A stretch of DNA of 39,651 bases from Clostridia bacterium (lineage in GTDB: Bacteria > Bacillota > Clostridia > Peptostreptococcales > JAAYPU01), in NCBI GenBank assembly GCA_016278615.1, contig JADQBM010000072.1:1-39651 (forward strand), in the 5' to 3' direction. Position 1 is the first letter of the stretch, and every line of letters starts with the position of its first letter. The position numbers and the translations under genes were made by a program. Shown here piece by piece: positions 1 to 7,573 of the stretch. The notes beneath the pieces are model-generated. The model had not been told where the DNA came from. It saw only the letters and a list, made by a program, of their open reading frames with translations, and searched no databases.

Positions 1-54
1 GCACTGCACCCTCCTTAATCGGCAAAGGAGTATCCCCTCTGCACTCCCCCTTTT

Positions 55-90
55 TAATATAATAGGAAATCGATATTTCCTATTATATTA
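55..90. repeat. 36-bp palindrome, copy 1
   Basis: Perfect inverted repeat with 16-nt arms TAATATAATAGGAAAT and a CGAT loop. It sits between the T-box terminator and the ribosome site of the gene beyond the left edge. A near-identical copy lies at 5059-5094. Confidence 0.85.
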
Positions 91-116
91 AAAAAACCCT
101 GAACATTGTCCAGGGG
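91..116 (-). terminator. T-box regulatory terminator
   Basis: Hairpin with stem CCCTG/CAGGG and inner pairs, followed on the minus strand by six T residues. It lies directly after the T-box core, where uncharged tRNA would favour the antiterminator instead. Confidence 0.85.
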
Positions 117-361
117 CGATGAATTCGCGGTACCACCCTAGTTATAAGCACATACAAATTAGCTTGTCCTGCTTATCTCTTAAATACATAACGCGTACAA
201 AACGTGCATTCTTACTAGAGTTTTCAGAATACAGGCTCCAAGGTGATTTTCAGATCCGCCTTATGTTAACAATCTTTCATCTTATGATTGTCTCTCTTTA
301 AACTGTACGGTCTTACTTGCCTTTTCTTTGCCTTTTTTATGATTTTCTAATTTATTTTATA
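91..361 (-). promoter_or_regulatory. T-box riboswitch, isoleucine-type specifier (AUC)
   Basis: This is a tRNA-sensing leader read on the minus strand. The T-box core AGGGTGGTACCGCG lies at 126-139. It is followed by an intrinsic terminator (stem CCCTG/CAGGG plus six T, 91-116). The stem I specifier context reads CTGAAA-ATC-ACCTTGGAG, which puts the specifier codon AUC (Ile) at 245-247. A good promoter precedes it: TTGACA at 378-383, 16-bp spacer, TATAAA at 356-361. The regulated gene starts at or beyond the left edge. An AAGGAGG ribosome site lies at 10-16, and a GTG at 2-4 could be its start. By family knowledge the target is most likely ileS or a branched-chain amino acid gene, but the target itself is not visible. 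Confidence 0.88.
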
Positions 362-383
362 CAAATGCCTCTTATAATGTCAA
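356..383 (-). promoter_or_regulatory. Sigma-A type promoter for the T-box transcript
   Basis: TTGACA (378-383) and TATAAA (356-361) on the minus strand with a 16-bp spacer, just upstream of stem I of the T-box leader. Confidence 0.7.
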
Positions 384-410
384 GTCTTAGTTCAAAATTT
401 AATATTTTTT

Positions 411-1637
411 TTACATCTTTGCAATGATTTCCTTGATTCTATCTTCTGTTATAAGCTCTGTGATTTGCCTCTCAGTTCCATTCTTGCTAATAATAACAGA
501 AGGAATTTTTTTAATATGTAATTTCTCCATAAGCCCTTTTGCTTTATAAATATCTATAATATAGAAAAAATACTGCCCTTTTAATTCTAATTCCATCTTT
601 TCTATCATTTCTAGCAGCTGACTTTGATCCTCTTCAATTGAGTTATAGGCAAAAGTAATGCTTGGCTTTTCTACCTTCATTCTTTTATTTTTAAAGGCTT
701 TGTTCTTAAGTAAATATTTTTCTGCATGGACACTTGCAATTGCCCCATCGCTGGCACAAGTCACCACTTGCCTTAAGAATTTATCTCGGATGTCCCCAAT
801 TGCATAGACGCCTTCGATATTTGTTTCCATATTCTCATTTGTAATAATATACCCCTTATCTGTCATATGAATAATGTCTTTATATATATCCGTATTGGGT
901 ATGTACCCAATAAATTCAAAACAAGTATTGCAACCAATAGCATCTAATTCATTAGTTTTAAGGTTTTTTAAAACTACTTTTTTTAATTGTGTATCTCCTT
1001 CAAAATGATTGACAATGGTATTCCATCGGATTTCTATTTTGGGATTATTTAGAGCAAGATTCTTAAGGTCGTCACTGCAATCTATTTTATCACAGTCCGT
1101 AGTAGCCGATAAAACAACTTTATCTGCAAATTTGGTTAAAAATAAACTTTCTTCAATAGCCATGTCCCCTGAACCAATTACAACAACTACTTTTCCAATA
1201 TTAACTGCCGCATCACAAACTGAACAAAAAGTAATGCCTTTTCCTAAATACTGATCTTCATTTTTTGCTCCAGTCACTTTTGGTCTTCCCCCTGAAGCAA
1301 TAATCACTACTTTGGCTTCATATGTATCTCTATAGGTTCGAATTTTTTTTATTTCTTCTTCCAAATCCACTCCCTGTACATCTGTAAGTCTAAAATTTAC
1401 TTTAAACCGTTTTGCCTGCTGATAAAAAAGATCCATGAGACCTTTACCGGTAATGCCTTCGGGAAAGCCCGGATAGTTCGCTATTTCATTCATATTAATT
1501 GCAAGTCCTCCAACCAGAGCTTGTTCAATAATCAATGTTTTTAGTCCCGTTCGCCCTGCATATATCCCTGCGGTCAAACCTGCTGAACCTCCCCCAATAA
1601 TCACAACATCATACTGCTCAACTTTCTTTTCCCTCAT
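411..1637 (-). CDS. Thioredoxin reductase-like flavoprotein with C-terminal thioredoxin-fold domain (paralogue 1)
   Basis: A 408-residue protein. The N-terminal ~305 residues are a TrxB-type FAD/pyridine-nucleotide disulfide reductase: FAD motif GGGSAG at 15-20, redox pair C138-S-V-C141, nucleotide motif GSGDMA, and a late GD motif. The HRRxxxR arginines that mark NADPH-specific TrxB are absent. The last ~90 residues look like a thioredoxin fold with a cis-proline (KIPSV), but the usual CxxC is replaced (FAYNSIEED). The ATG at 1637 is preferred over 1655 because it has AGGAAGG upstream and matches the start of the paralogue at 9151-10374. It is the last gene of an operon with two TusA-like genes (1740-2288). 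Its job is probably reduction of a protein disulfide or persulfide in sulfur transfer; the substrate is unknown. Confidence 0.85.
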   Translation of the reverse strand: MREKKVEQYDVVIIGGGSAGLTAGIYAGRTGLKTLIIEQALVGGLAINMNEIANYPGFPEGITGKGLMDLFYQQAKRFKVNFRLTDVQGVDLEEEIKKIRTYRDTYEAKVVIIASGGRPKVTGAKNEDQYLGKGITFCSVCDAAVNIGKVVVVIGSGDMAIEESLFLTKFADKVVLSATTDCDKIDCSDDLKNLALNNPKIEIRWNTIVNHFEGDTQLKKVVLKNLKTNELDAIGCNTCFEFIGYIPNTDIYKDIIHMTDKGYIITNENMETNIEGVYAIGDIRDKFLRQVVTCASDGAIASVHAEKYLLKNKAFKNKRMKVEKPSITFAYNSIEEDQSQLLEMIEKMELELKGQYFFYIIDIYKAKGLMEKLHIKKIPSVIISKNGTERQITELITEDRIKEIIAKM

Positions 1638-1684
1638 AACCTTCCTCTCATTCATCTCTTATCTTTCAATTTTCAGTTGTCTTT

Positions 1685-1738
1685 TCATGTTGAATCCGTT
1701 CTGTCCCCTGTCCCCTGTCACCTGTCATCTATACCCTA
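1685..1738. repeat. Degenerate heptamer repeat (CTGTCCC type)
   Basis: About six 7-bp units follow one another: CTGTCCC, CTGTCCC, CTGTCAC, CTGTCAT, CTATACC, CTATCTA. It fills the gap between the TusA-like gene and the flavoprotein gene and belongs to the same period-7 class as the elements at 6231, 10940, 11377, 11791 and 15996. Confidence 0.7.
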
Positions 1739-1739
1739 T

Positions 1740-1967
1740 CTATTTCACTTTTTCTATAATGATTTCCCATTCGCCATCATCTATTTCCTCTATTTCAACG
1801 TGCTGTCCATTCTTTCTTGCCCAGTCAGGCAAATTTTTCATGGCACATATATGGTCTACCTGTACAATTAACACCTCGCCCATATCCAGCTCCTTTAAAC
1901 GATTCTCTGTTTTCACCAATGATTCCGGACATGCGTCCCCTAGACAATCCAATACATATTCTTTCAT
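1740..1967 (-). CDS. TusA-like sulfur-carrier protein with altered CPxP motif (CPES)
   Basis: A 75-residue TusA/SirA-fold protein. It keeps the DCLG lead-in and the active Cys (C13), but the family CPxP motif reads CPES. A third Cys lies in the DHICAMKN segment. TusA proteins carry sulfur as a persulfide on the CPxP cysteine. The start at 1967 is chosen because AGAGGAGC lies 7 nt upstream; a longer reading to 2039 has no ribosome site and no homology to its paralogues. It is the middle gene of the operon 2288-411. Confidence 0.85.
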   Translation of the reverse strand: MKEYVLDCLGDACPESLVKTENRLKELDMGEVLIVQVDHICAMKNLPDWARKNGQHVEIEEIDDGEWEIIIEKVK

Positions 1968-2063
1968 TTCAAAGCTCCTCTCACACATAAAATCCCTCAA
2001 TTTCCTATGATAAGTGAATCCTATATAATTTATATACAATTCTTAATGCATTTATTTCATATT

Positions 2064-2288
2064 TTATGACTTTTCAATGATTATTTCCCACTCACCATCA
2101 TTCACTTCTATGATTTCCACATTGTGCCCCTCTCCTCTTGCCCATACAGGCACCTTGGTTCCTGCACAGATCTGATCAGTTTGGACAATTAGCGCATCCC
2201 CTACCTCTAATTGACTCAATGCCCCTTCTGCTTTTTCCATAGAAACCCGGCAATCCATACCAATACAATCCAATACCAATTCTTTCAT
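2064..2288 (-). CDS. TusA-like protein with degenerate motif (CRVS)
   Basis: A 74-residue TusA-like protein, the first gene of the TusA-TusA-flavoprotein operon. The lead-in reads DCIGMDCRVS, so the cysteine at position 13 is kept but both prolines of CPxP are lost. The C-terminal half (VPVWARGEGHNVEI, NDGEWEIIIEK) closely follows the other paralogues. The ATG at 2288 has GGAGGAA upstream. Loss of both prolines may mean a changed partner or a non-transfer role. Confidence 0.82.
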   Translation of the reverse strand: MKELVLDCIGMDCRVSMEKAEGALSQLEVGDALIVQTDQICAGTKVPVWARGEGHNVEIIEVNDGEWEIIIEKS

Positions 2289-2306
2289 ATTATTCCTCCG
2301 CTTCAT

Positions 2307-2569
2307 ATTTTTATATAATATAATCCAAAAAGGTAAAAATAATAGTAATAGTCAATAAGGATATTATGGGTCCTTCTGCTATACAAAAGTGAATGCCTTG
2401 AGAGGTTTTATTACAAGAATAAGCAATGAAAAAAACAGAAATTGTTGATTTGATTTCATAGAAATGTCATTAGATATCAGCAACTTGAAAATTTTATTCC
2501 TCTTTGCAAATAATAATGATAAAATATTTACATTGACTTGTTATATAATATTTTAGTAGGAGCGTTAAT
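2307..2569. other. Divergent promoter region, AT-rich
   Basis: A 260-bp gap between the TusA operon (minus) and the ABC importer (plus). TATAAT-like sequence occurs at 2542-2547 close to the start of the importer. I see no clear operator. Confidence 0.4.
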
Positions 2570-3538
2570 ATGAGATGTAGGATAAAATATATTGTTTTTT
2601 TAATTATATGCTTATTTGTTATTTTTTTCAATATAGGATGTACAGAAAAACAAGAAATAAATGATATTTCCATCGCTGAACAATATGGACTTGCTTATGC
2701 GCCCATTCAAGTCATGAAAGAAAGACAAATGCTGGAGAAGAAACTTCCTGAAGATACAATAATAAATTGGGTGAAGCTTGTGAACACAGCTGCTATAAGG
2801 GAATCCATGATTGTAGGCGATGTAGATGTTGGCTTTATGGCGATACCGCCTTTTTTAATTGGCTGGGAAAAAGGCATGGAATGGAAAATCTCTACAGGAT
2901 TGACATGCAGTCCTATTGGTTTAATAACTTATAAAGAAGACATTAAAACCCTTCACGATTTAAGTCCCCAAGACAGAATTGCACTTCCACAACCTGGTAG
3001 CATTCAGCATATCCTTTTATCTATGGCCGCAGAAAAAATGCTGGGAGATGCGCAGAGGTTTGATAATCAACTCATCAGCATGTCTCATCCAGATGGCATG
3101 CAGGCCCTTATTGTAAAACAAGATGTCTCTGCACATTTTACAGCGCCACCCTATTTGAACCAAGAATTGAAAATCGAGGGTATGCACCAAATTCTTAGTG
3201 GAAAGGAAGCCATGGGCAAGGATTTTTCTTTTATTGTTGGGGCTTCTACCCTAAGATTTCATGATAACAACAAAGAATTATATGATATATTTTTTACGAC
3301 TTTAAACGAAGCCATAACATTTATTAATGTACACCCCCAGGAAGCCGCTACCCTTTTATCCGAAATTTATGATATGAGCCCAGAGGAAACTTTGGATTAC
3401 TTAAAAGATATGGAATATACCACAACAGTTAAAGGTATTTTTGAGTTCTCAGATTTTATGGTGCAGAATGGTTATTTAGAACACTCTTTTGGCCATGTAG
3501 ATGAAGTGCTATTCAAAGGTGTTGCTTATGAAAAATAA
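2570..3538 (+). CDS. ABC transporter substrate-binding lipoprotein, NitT/TauT type
   Basis: A 322-residue lipoprotein. The signal peptide has a lipobox ending in NIGC (Cys about residue 24). The body has the NMT1/TauA-like pattern (SIAEQYGLAYAPIQVMKE; VGDVDVGFMAIPPFL). The family binds sulfonates, nitrate, thiamine precursors and similar anions at the cell surface. TAGGAG lies upstream. It overlaps the permease gene and heads an SBP-permease-ATPase operon. The placement between two sulfur modules suggests a sulfur-containing anion, but the ligand cannot be read from the sequence. Confidence 0.88.
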   Translation: MRCRIKYIVFLIICLFVIFFNIGCTEKQEINDISIAEQYGLAYAPIQVMKERQMLEKKLPEDTIINWVKLVNTAAIRESMIVGDVDVGFMAIPPFLIGWEKGMEWKISTGLTCSPIGLITYKEDIKTLHDLSPQDRIALPQPGSIQHILLSMAAEKMLGDAQRFDNQLISMSHPDGMQALIVKQDVSAHFTAPPYLNQELKIEGMHQILSGKEAMGKDFSFIVGASTLRFHDNNKELYDIFFTTLNEAITFINVHPQEAATLLSEIYDMSPEETLDYLKDMEYTTTVKGIFEFSDFMVQNGYLEHSFGHVDEVLFKGVAYEK

Positions 3539-4295
3539 TATAAGATCATTTTTTTGGGTTACTATGATATTTGCTCTCTGGCAAATTGTGTATTTAACAA
3601 AGACTTTTCCAGAAGTTCTATTCCCCTCTCCAACCTCAGTCATCACGTCACTGTTGGATGCAATCCTTGATGGCTCAATGATACAAGCGATTGGGTATTC
3701 TTTATGGGTTATCTTCATGGGGCTATTTATCGGGGTTTTCTTAGCCGTTTCATTTTCTTTTCTTTCTATTCGATGGGAAGTCTTTGAAAGCTTTATTAGA
3801 ACCTGTATCTCCATCGCACATCCTCTTCCTGGTATCGCACTGCTTCCCTTGATTATTTTATGGATTGGTACAGATTCTAAAGCCATTATTTTTATTATTG
3901 TTCACTCGGTGTTATGGCCTTTAGCATTAAACCTCCTTACAGGTTTTCAAGCTGTTCCGGAAATATACATTCAGGTTGGTAGAAATATCGGCTTGTCCAG
4001 ATTAAAAATGATGCTTCATATTTATCTGCCAGCCTCTCTTCCATTTTTTATTTCTGGTTTGAAAATTTCTTGGGCAAGAGCATGGCGCGCTCTTGTAAGT
4101 GCAGAAATGATATTTGGTGCTGCCGGTGGCATAGGCGGTATTGGCTGGCTTATTTATAAAAATAGAGTTTTTATGGATACCGCAGGCCTTTTTGCCTCTA
4201 TCATCGTCATTATCTCAATTGGTATTATGGTTGAAAACTTATTATTCGCTTTCATAGAGAAAAAAACACTTAAGAAATGGGGAATGCATTCATGA
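3528..4295 (+). CDS. ABC transporter permease, NitT/TauT (SsuC-like)
   Basis: A 255-residue inner-membrane protein with about six hydrophobic segments and the EAA-loop region (AVPEIYIQVGRNIGLSRLKM). The start at 3528 is preferred to 3501: AAAGGTG precedes it and it gives the short overlap with the binding-protein stop that is typical of coupled genes. It forms the channel for the binding protein at 2570 and pairs with the ATPase at 4292. Confidence 0.88.
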   Translation: MKNNIRSFFWVTMIFALWQIVYLTKTFPEVLFPSPTSVITSLLDAILDGSMIQAIGYSLWVIFMGLFIGVFLAVSFSFLSIRWEVFESFIRTCISIAHPLPGIALLPLIILWIGTDSKAIIFIIVHSVLWPLALNLLTGFQAVPEIYIQVGRNIGLSRLKMMLHIYLPASLPFFISGLKISWARAWRALVSAEMIFGAAGGIGGIGWLIYKNRVFMDTAGLFASIIVIISIGIMVENLLFAFIEKKTLKKWGMHS

Positions 4296-5047
4296 GTCCC
4301 TTGTTAAGAGTTGAACATTTATACAAATCTTATTTTAACAATGATGAAAAGAAAGAGATAATACATGACTTGAATCTCAATGTATTTGAGAAAGAGTTTA
4401 TTTGCATCCTTGGAAAATCGGGATGTGGGAAGTCAACATTACTTAAGACCATTGGAGGATTTGATACAGACTATCAAGGCATTATTGAAGAGAATGGTTT
4501 ATTGATTACTTCTCCATCAATAGAAAGAGTTATGATCTTTCAAAACACTAACCAACTACTACCATGGAAAAGTGTCCTGGAAAATATCGTTTTTCCTCTT
4601 AAAGCACAATATTCTCATTTTAAAAAAGAAATCCTTCAAACCATTGCCAAGGAATATATGAGCTTGGTAGGAATGAGTGCCTTTGCAGATTACTATCCCT
4701 ATCAACTTTCTGGGGGCATGAAGCAGAGAACAGCCTTAGCAAGGGCTCTTGCATTAAAGCCATCTATTCTTTTAATGGACGAGCCTTTTAGCAGCTTAGA
4801 TGCCATGACACGTTCTTCTCTTCAAGACTTACTTACTGAAATTTGGCAGAAAGTGAATTCTACCATATTATTTGTTACACACGATATTGAAGAAGCCATG
4901 CGGCTTTCAACAAAGATAGTGGTGATGGATTTTGCACCTAATTCCGTTAAAGGTATTATTAAGAATGACTTATCTTTTCCAAGAGGAGATTTAAATGAAC
5001 AATACATTGCTCTGAACTATGCAATCACCCAGTTATTATATAAATAA
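4292..5047 (+). CDS. ABC transporter ATPase, NitT/TauT (SsuB-like)
   Basis: A 251-residue ATPase. It shows Walker A (GKSGCGKST), Q-loop (QNTNQLLPW), signature LSGGMKQR, Walker B ILLMDEP and the switch histidine in VTHDIEEA. The ATG at 4292 overlaps the permease stop as ATGA and has GGGGA upstream; an in-frame ATG at 4277 is less likely. It energises the importer of this operon. Confidence 0.9.
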   Translation: MSPLLRVEHLYKSYFNNDEKKEIIHDLNLNVFEKEFICILGKSGCGKSTLLKTIGGFDTDYQGIIEENGLLITSPSIERVMIFQNTNQLLPWKSVLENIVFPLKAQYSHFKKEILQTIAKEYMSLVGMSAFADYYPYQLSGGMKQRTALARALALKPSILLMDEPFSSLDAMTRSSLQDLLTEIWQKVNSTILFVTHDIEEAMRLSTKIVVMDFAPNSVKGIIKNDLSFPRGDLNEQYIALNYAITQLLYK

Positions 5048-5058
5048 AAAAAGTGGGC

Positions 5059-5094
5059 TAATATAATAGAAAATCTATATTTCCTATTATATTA
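5059..5094. repeat. 36-bp palindrome, copy 2
   Basis: Same element as 55-90: arms TAATATAATAGAAAAT and ATTTCCTATTATATTA around CTAT, with one mismatch between the arms. It lies just after the ABC operon. Confidence 0.85.
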
Positions 5095-5097
5095 AAA

Positions 5098-5140
5098 ATA
5101 GAACGGCTTTCTCAAGGAAAACCGTTCTATCTATCTTTTT
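5098..5140. terminator. Bidirectional terminator between convergent operons
   Basis: Inverted repeat AGAACGG..CCGTTCT with inner pairs (TTTC/GGAAA) at about 5099-5129, followed by a T-rich stretch on the plus strand and A/T-rich sequence on the other side. It lies between the ABC ATPase and the rhodanese gene, which converge. Confidence 0.7.
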
Positions 5141-5151
5141 ATTTCTATTTA

Positions 5152-6099
5152 CTATTGTACGACTTCAAACCCTTCATTTGCCCATCCACTTGGATCCGTA
5201 ACAGGGGTTCCCATACCGGACTTAAGTGAAACAGCATCATAACCTAACGCTCTTAGTCCTCCAACCGTTTGACCTGCTGTTTGGCCACTGTAGCAATAAA
5301 TGACGATTGTTTTGTCCATGGGAAGATCTCCAAAGCTTTCTTGCATTCCAGCAACAAATGGGATATTGATAGCGCCAGGAATATGTCCAGCTGCATAGTC
5401 TTCTGCTTGTCTAATTGAAACTACATAATAGCTAGTATCTTCTGCATCCATAAGCTCCTTTAAATCTGCGGCAGGGATAATATTGTTGCCATATGATGCA
5501 TTCATATTATCAAAGTAGCTTCCAATCATTTCAACAAATTCTGAATCTAATTCACTTCCTTGTGGTTCATCAAATACAGCCACATCTGTTGTTATAATAT
5601 CTTCGAAACCTTCAACCTTACTGATTCCTAAATTATAACCATATTTTACTGATTGTACATCATATCCAGCTATCTTAAGAAGTCCCACAGTTTGTCCTGC
5701 AGTCTGTCCTGTGTAACAATAAACATATATGGTTTCATCCATTGGAAGACTATCCAAATTATCCACCAAAGCGCTTGTATTCCAAGGTACATTGATGGCT
5801 CCAGTTACATGACCTTCGGCATAAACGTCTGCCTGTCTAATATCCAAAATGAATAACTCTTCTCCGGCTTGAACCTTAGCTACAAAATCTTCATTTGAAA
5901 CAATAATTTTTGGTAACTCAGCAAAGAACGCATTTGCAGCATCTTCGACGCTAACGGTTGACTCTTCAACGGGTGTTTCAACTGGTGTGTCAGCATTGGT
6001 ATCTTCTGCAGGTGCATCCGATCCGCCACATGCTGCCAATGAAAACACTAACATTAAAGCAAGTAAAACTGCAAATATTCTTTTTCTCTCTAAAAACAT
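5152..6099 (-). CDS. Surface lipoprotein with two active-type rhodanese domains
   Basis: A 315-residue protein with a lipoprotein signal (SLAAC), an acidic linker rich in Asp/Glu/Pro/Thr, then two rhodanese domains. Both carry an active cysteine in matching loops (YCYTGQTAGQT and YCYSGQTAGQT), and both have the DIRQ/SIRQ-AEDYAAGH entry motif. Rhodaneses move sulfane sulfur through a cysteine persulfide. The second ATG (6099) is chosen because GGGAGG lies 9 nt upstream, while the ATG at 6108 abuts that site. The protein is expected on the outer face of the membrane, where it could accept sulfur for the nearby transporters. Confidence 0.88.
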   Translation of the reverse strand: MFLERKRIFAVLLALMLVFSLAACGGSDAPAEDTNADTPVETPVEESTVSVEDAANAFFAELPKIIVSNEDFVAKVQAGEELFILDIRQADVYAEGHVTGAINVPWNTSALVDNLDSLPMDETIYVYCYTGQTAGQTVGLLKIAGYDVQSVKYGYNLGISKVEGFEDIITTDVAVFDEPQGSELDSEFVEMIGSYFDNMNASYGNNIIPAADLKELMDAEDTSYYVVSIRQAEDYAAGHIPGAINIPFVAGMQESFGDLPMDKTIVIYCYSGQTAGQTVGGLRALGYDAVSLKSGMGTPVTDPSGWANEGFEVVQ

Positions 6100-6230
6100 A
6101 TTATTCATCCTCCCTATTGTTGTTATATTTTTAACATATCGGCTAATGTCATTATATCATTAAATAATTACTGCTATATCATTGATTCTTCAATGCAGTA
6201 TAAGAAAAAACGATAGCCTGTGCGATCAAG

Positions 6231-6460
6231 AAGAGAGATAATAGATAACAGATAAGGTAGAAGAGAGATAAGAGATAAGAGATAACAGATAATAGATAAT
6301 AGATAATAGTTATGGTTAGTTTTGTGTTCACAAAACTTTCATTTTATGTTTTTCTTAAATTGCAGATTTTGTATAACAAAATCTGCCTCAACTTTTATCT
6401 ATTATCTGTTATCTATTATCTATCCTTTGTTCTGTTATCTGTCATCTATTATCTATAATT
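6231..6460. repeat. Heptamer-arm repeat element (GATAATA type) with two-hairpin core
   Basis: The left arm is a run of 7-bp units (GAGATAA, CAGATAA, TAGATAA). The right arm is its complement (TATTATC, TGTTATC). The core holds hairpin AGTTTTGTG/CACAAAACT (6318-6337) and a second hairpin CAGATTTTG/CAAAATCTG. It fills the gap between the two rhodanese genes, so the RNA or DNA strand could fold into one long structure. Confidence 0.75.
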
Positions 6461-6486
6461 AAAAAACCCCCAAATGGGGGTTTTTA
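6461..6486 (-). terminator. Intrinsic terminator of the 6484-7404 gene
   Basis: Stem AACCCCC/GGGGGTT with loop ATTT, followed by T residues on the minus strand. It begins at the stop codon. Confidence 0.8.
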
Positions 6487-7404
6487 GGAATTATCTTGCT
6501 GGTTGGGTTGAACTGGTGGTAAATCTTCAGATTGTTGTTGGGGGAGAGAGTCGTCAGAAGTATATTCCAGCCAAGCACCATCGTATAATTTTAGATTTCT
6601 ATAACCTGCATTATACAGTACAAGATAAGTTTGGGCTGCTCTTATAGATGTTTTACAATACATAATACTGGTATCCTCTGGGACAACTCCATTTTCAATA
6701 TACATAATTTGCACATCCTGAACAGAACGATATTCGCCATTTGGATAATTATTATTTATATAATCTATATGAATAGACGTAGGTATGGTACCCGAATCAA
6801 ATTCTTCCTTTGTTCTTGTATCTAAAAACTTTACCCCTTCTTTAGGCTCATTAATTTGTGCCTTAACCTCATCCAGGGTTGCAATCATCTCTGTATTTTT
6901 ACTGTCAATTTCATAAGAAGCCTCTGAAACGGTAGTGTTATCCTTGGATACCTGAGCACCTGCTTCTACGAGTGCTTTCAATCCTCCACTTACAACCTTA
7001 ACATTTTCATGCCCATATACCTTCATGGTCCACCAAAGTCTCGCAGCATCCATATTATTGTTATCATCATAAATAAGAACCATTGAATCATTTGAAATTC
7101 CTGCTTTACCAAGAGTATTGCCCACTTGGTCTGCAGGAGCTAACATATTGGGAACCGGATCTGAAACAACAATGTCTTCTCTTTCAATATTTACAGCACC
7201 CTGGACATGCCCTTTGTCCAAATAAACACTATTTTTTTGAGTATCTACCATAACGACGCCTTCATTACTAGCCATACTTAGGGCAGTATCTGCTGAGATA
7301 ATCTCAGTGCCTGTTTCATCAAATTCGTATCCACCGCATCCTGTTAATGAGAGTATAAATATTAGAATCAGTAAAAACCCAATTGGCCTTGTTTTTCTAA
7401 TCAT
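6484..7404 (-). CDS. Surface lipoprotein, tandem rhodanese (thiosulfate sulfurtransferase type)
   Basis: A 306-residue protein with a lipoprotein signal (SLTGC) and two rhodanese domains in SseA/TST order. The N-terminal domain lacks the catalytic cysteine (its loop reads IYDDNNNMDAAR). The C-terminal domain has it (MYCKTSIRAAQ), with a six-residue TST-like loop. A Gln/Pro-rich tail ends the protein. The ATG at 7404 is chosen for GGAGG 8 nt upstream; the one at 7419 overlaps that site. It probably handles thiosulfate or a persulfide outside the membrane. Confidence 0.87.
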   Translation of the reverse strand: MIRKTRPIGFLLILIFILSLTGCGGYEFDETGTEIISADTALSMASNEGVVMVDTQKNSVYLDKGHVQGAVNIEREDIVVSDPVPNMLAPADQVGNTLGKAGISNDSMVLIYDDNNNMDAARLWWTMKVYGHENVKVVSGGLKALVEAGAQVSKDNTTVSEASYEIDSKNTEMIATLDEVKAQINEPKEGVKFLDTRTKEEFDSGTIPTSIHIDYINNNYPNGEYRSVQDVQIMYIENGVVPEDTSIMYCKTSIRAAQTYLVLYNAGYRNLKLYDGAWLEYTSDDSLPQQQSEDLPPVQPNQQDNS

Positions 7405-7573
7405 TTGGGACGCCTCCATTCTATTTTTTGTTATTTTAACTTATTATATGGGATATATCGTGACCCCGCTTATTTGTTGTCCTGTTTTTTATGTTTATAT
7501 GAGATCATCCAGTATGCTAAAATAATGATATAATAAATGAGTTAAATGAAGAAAGAATAAACGAGGTTATCAT

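Noticed and set aside
119-301. 60-codon reading on the plus strand
   Set aside because: It lies within the T-box leader on the other strand and shows no ribosome site.
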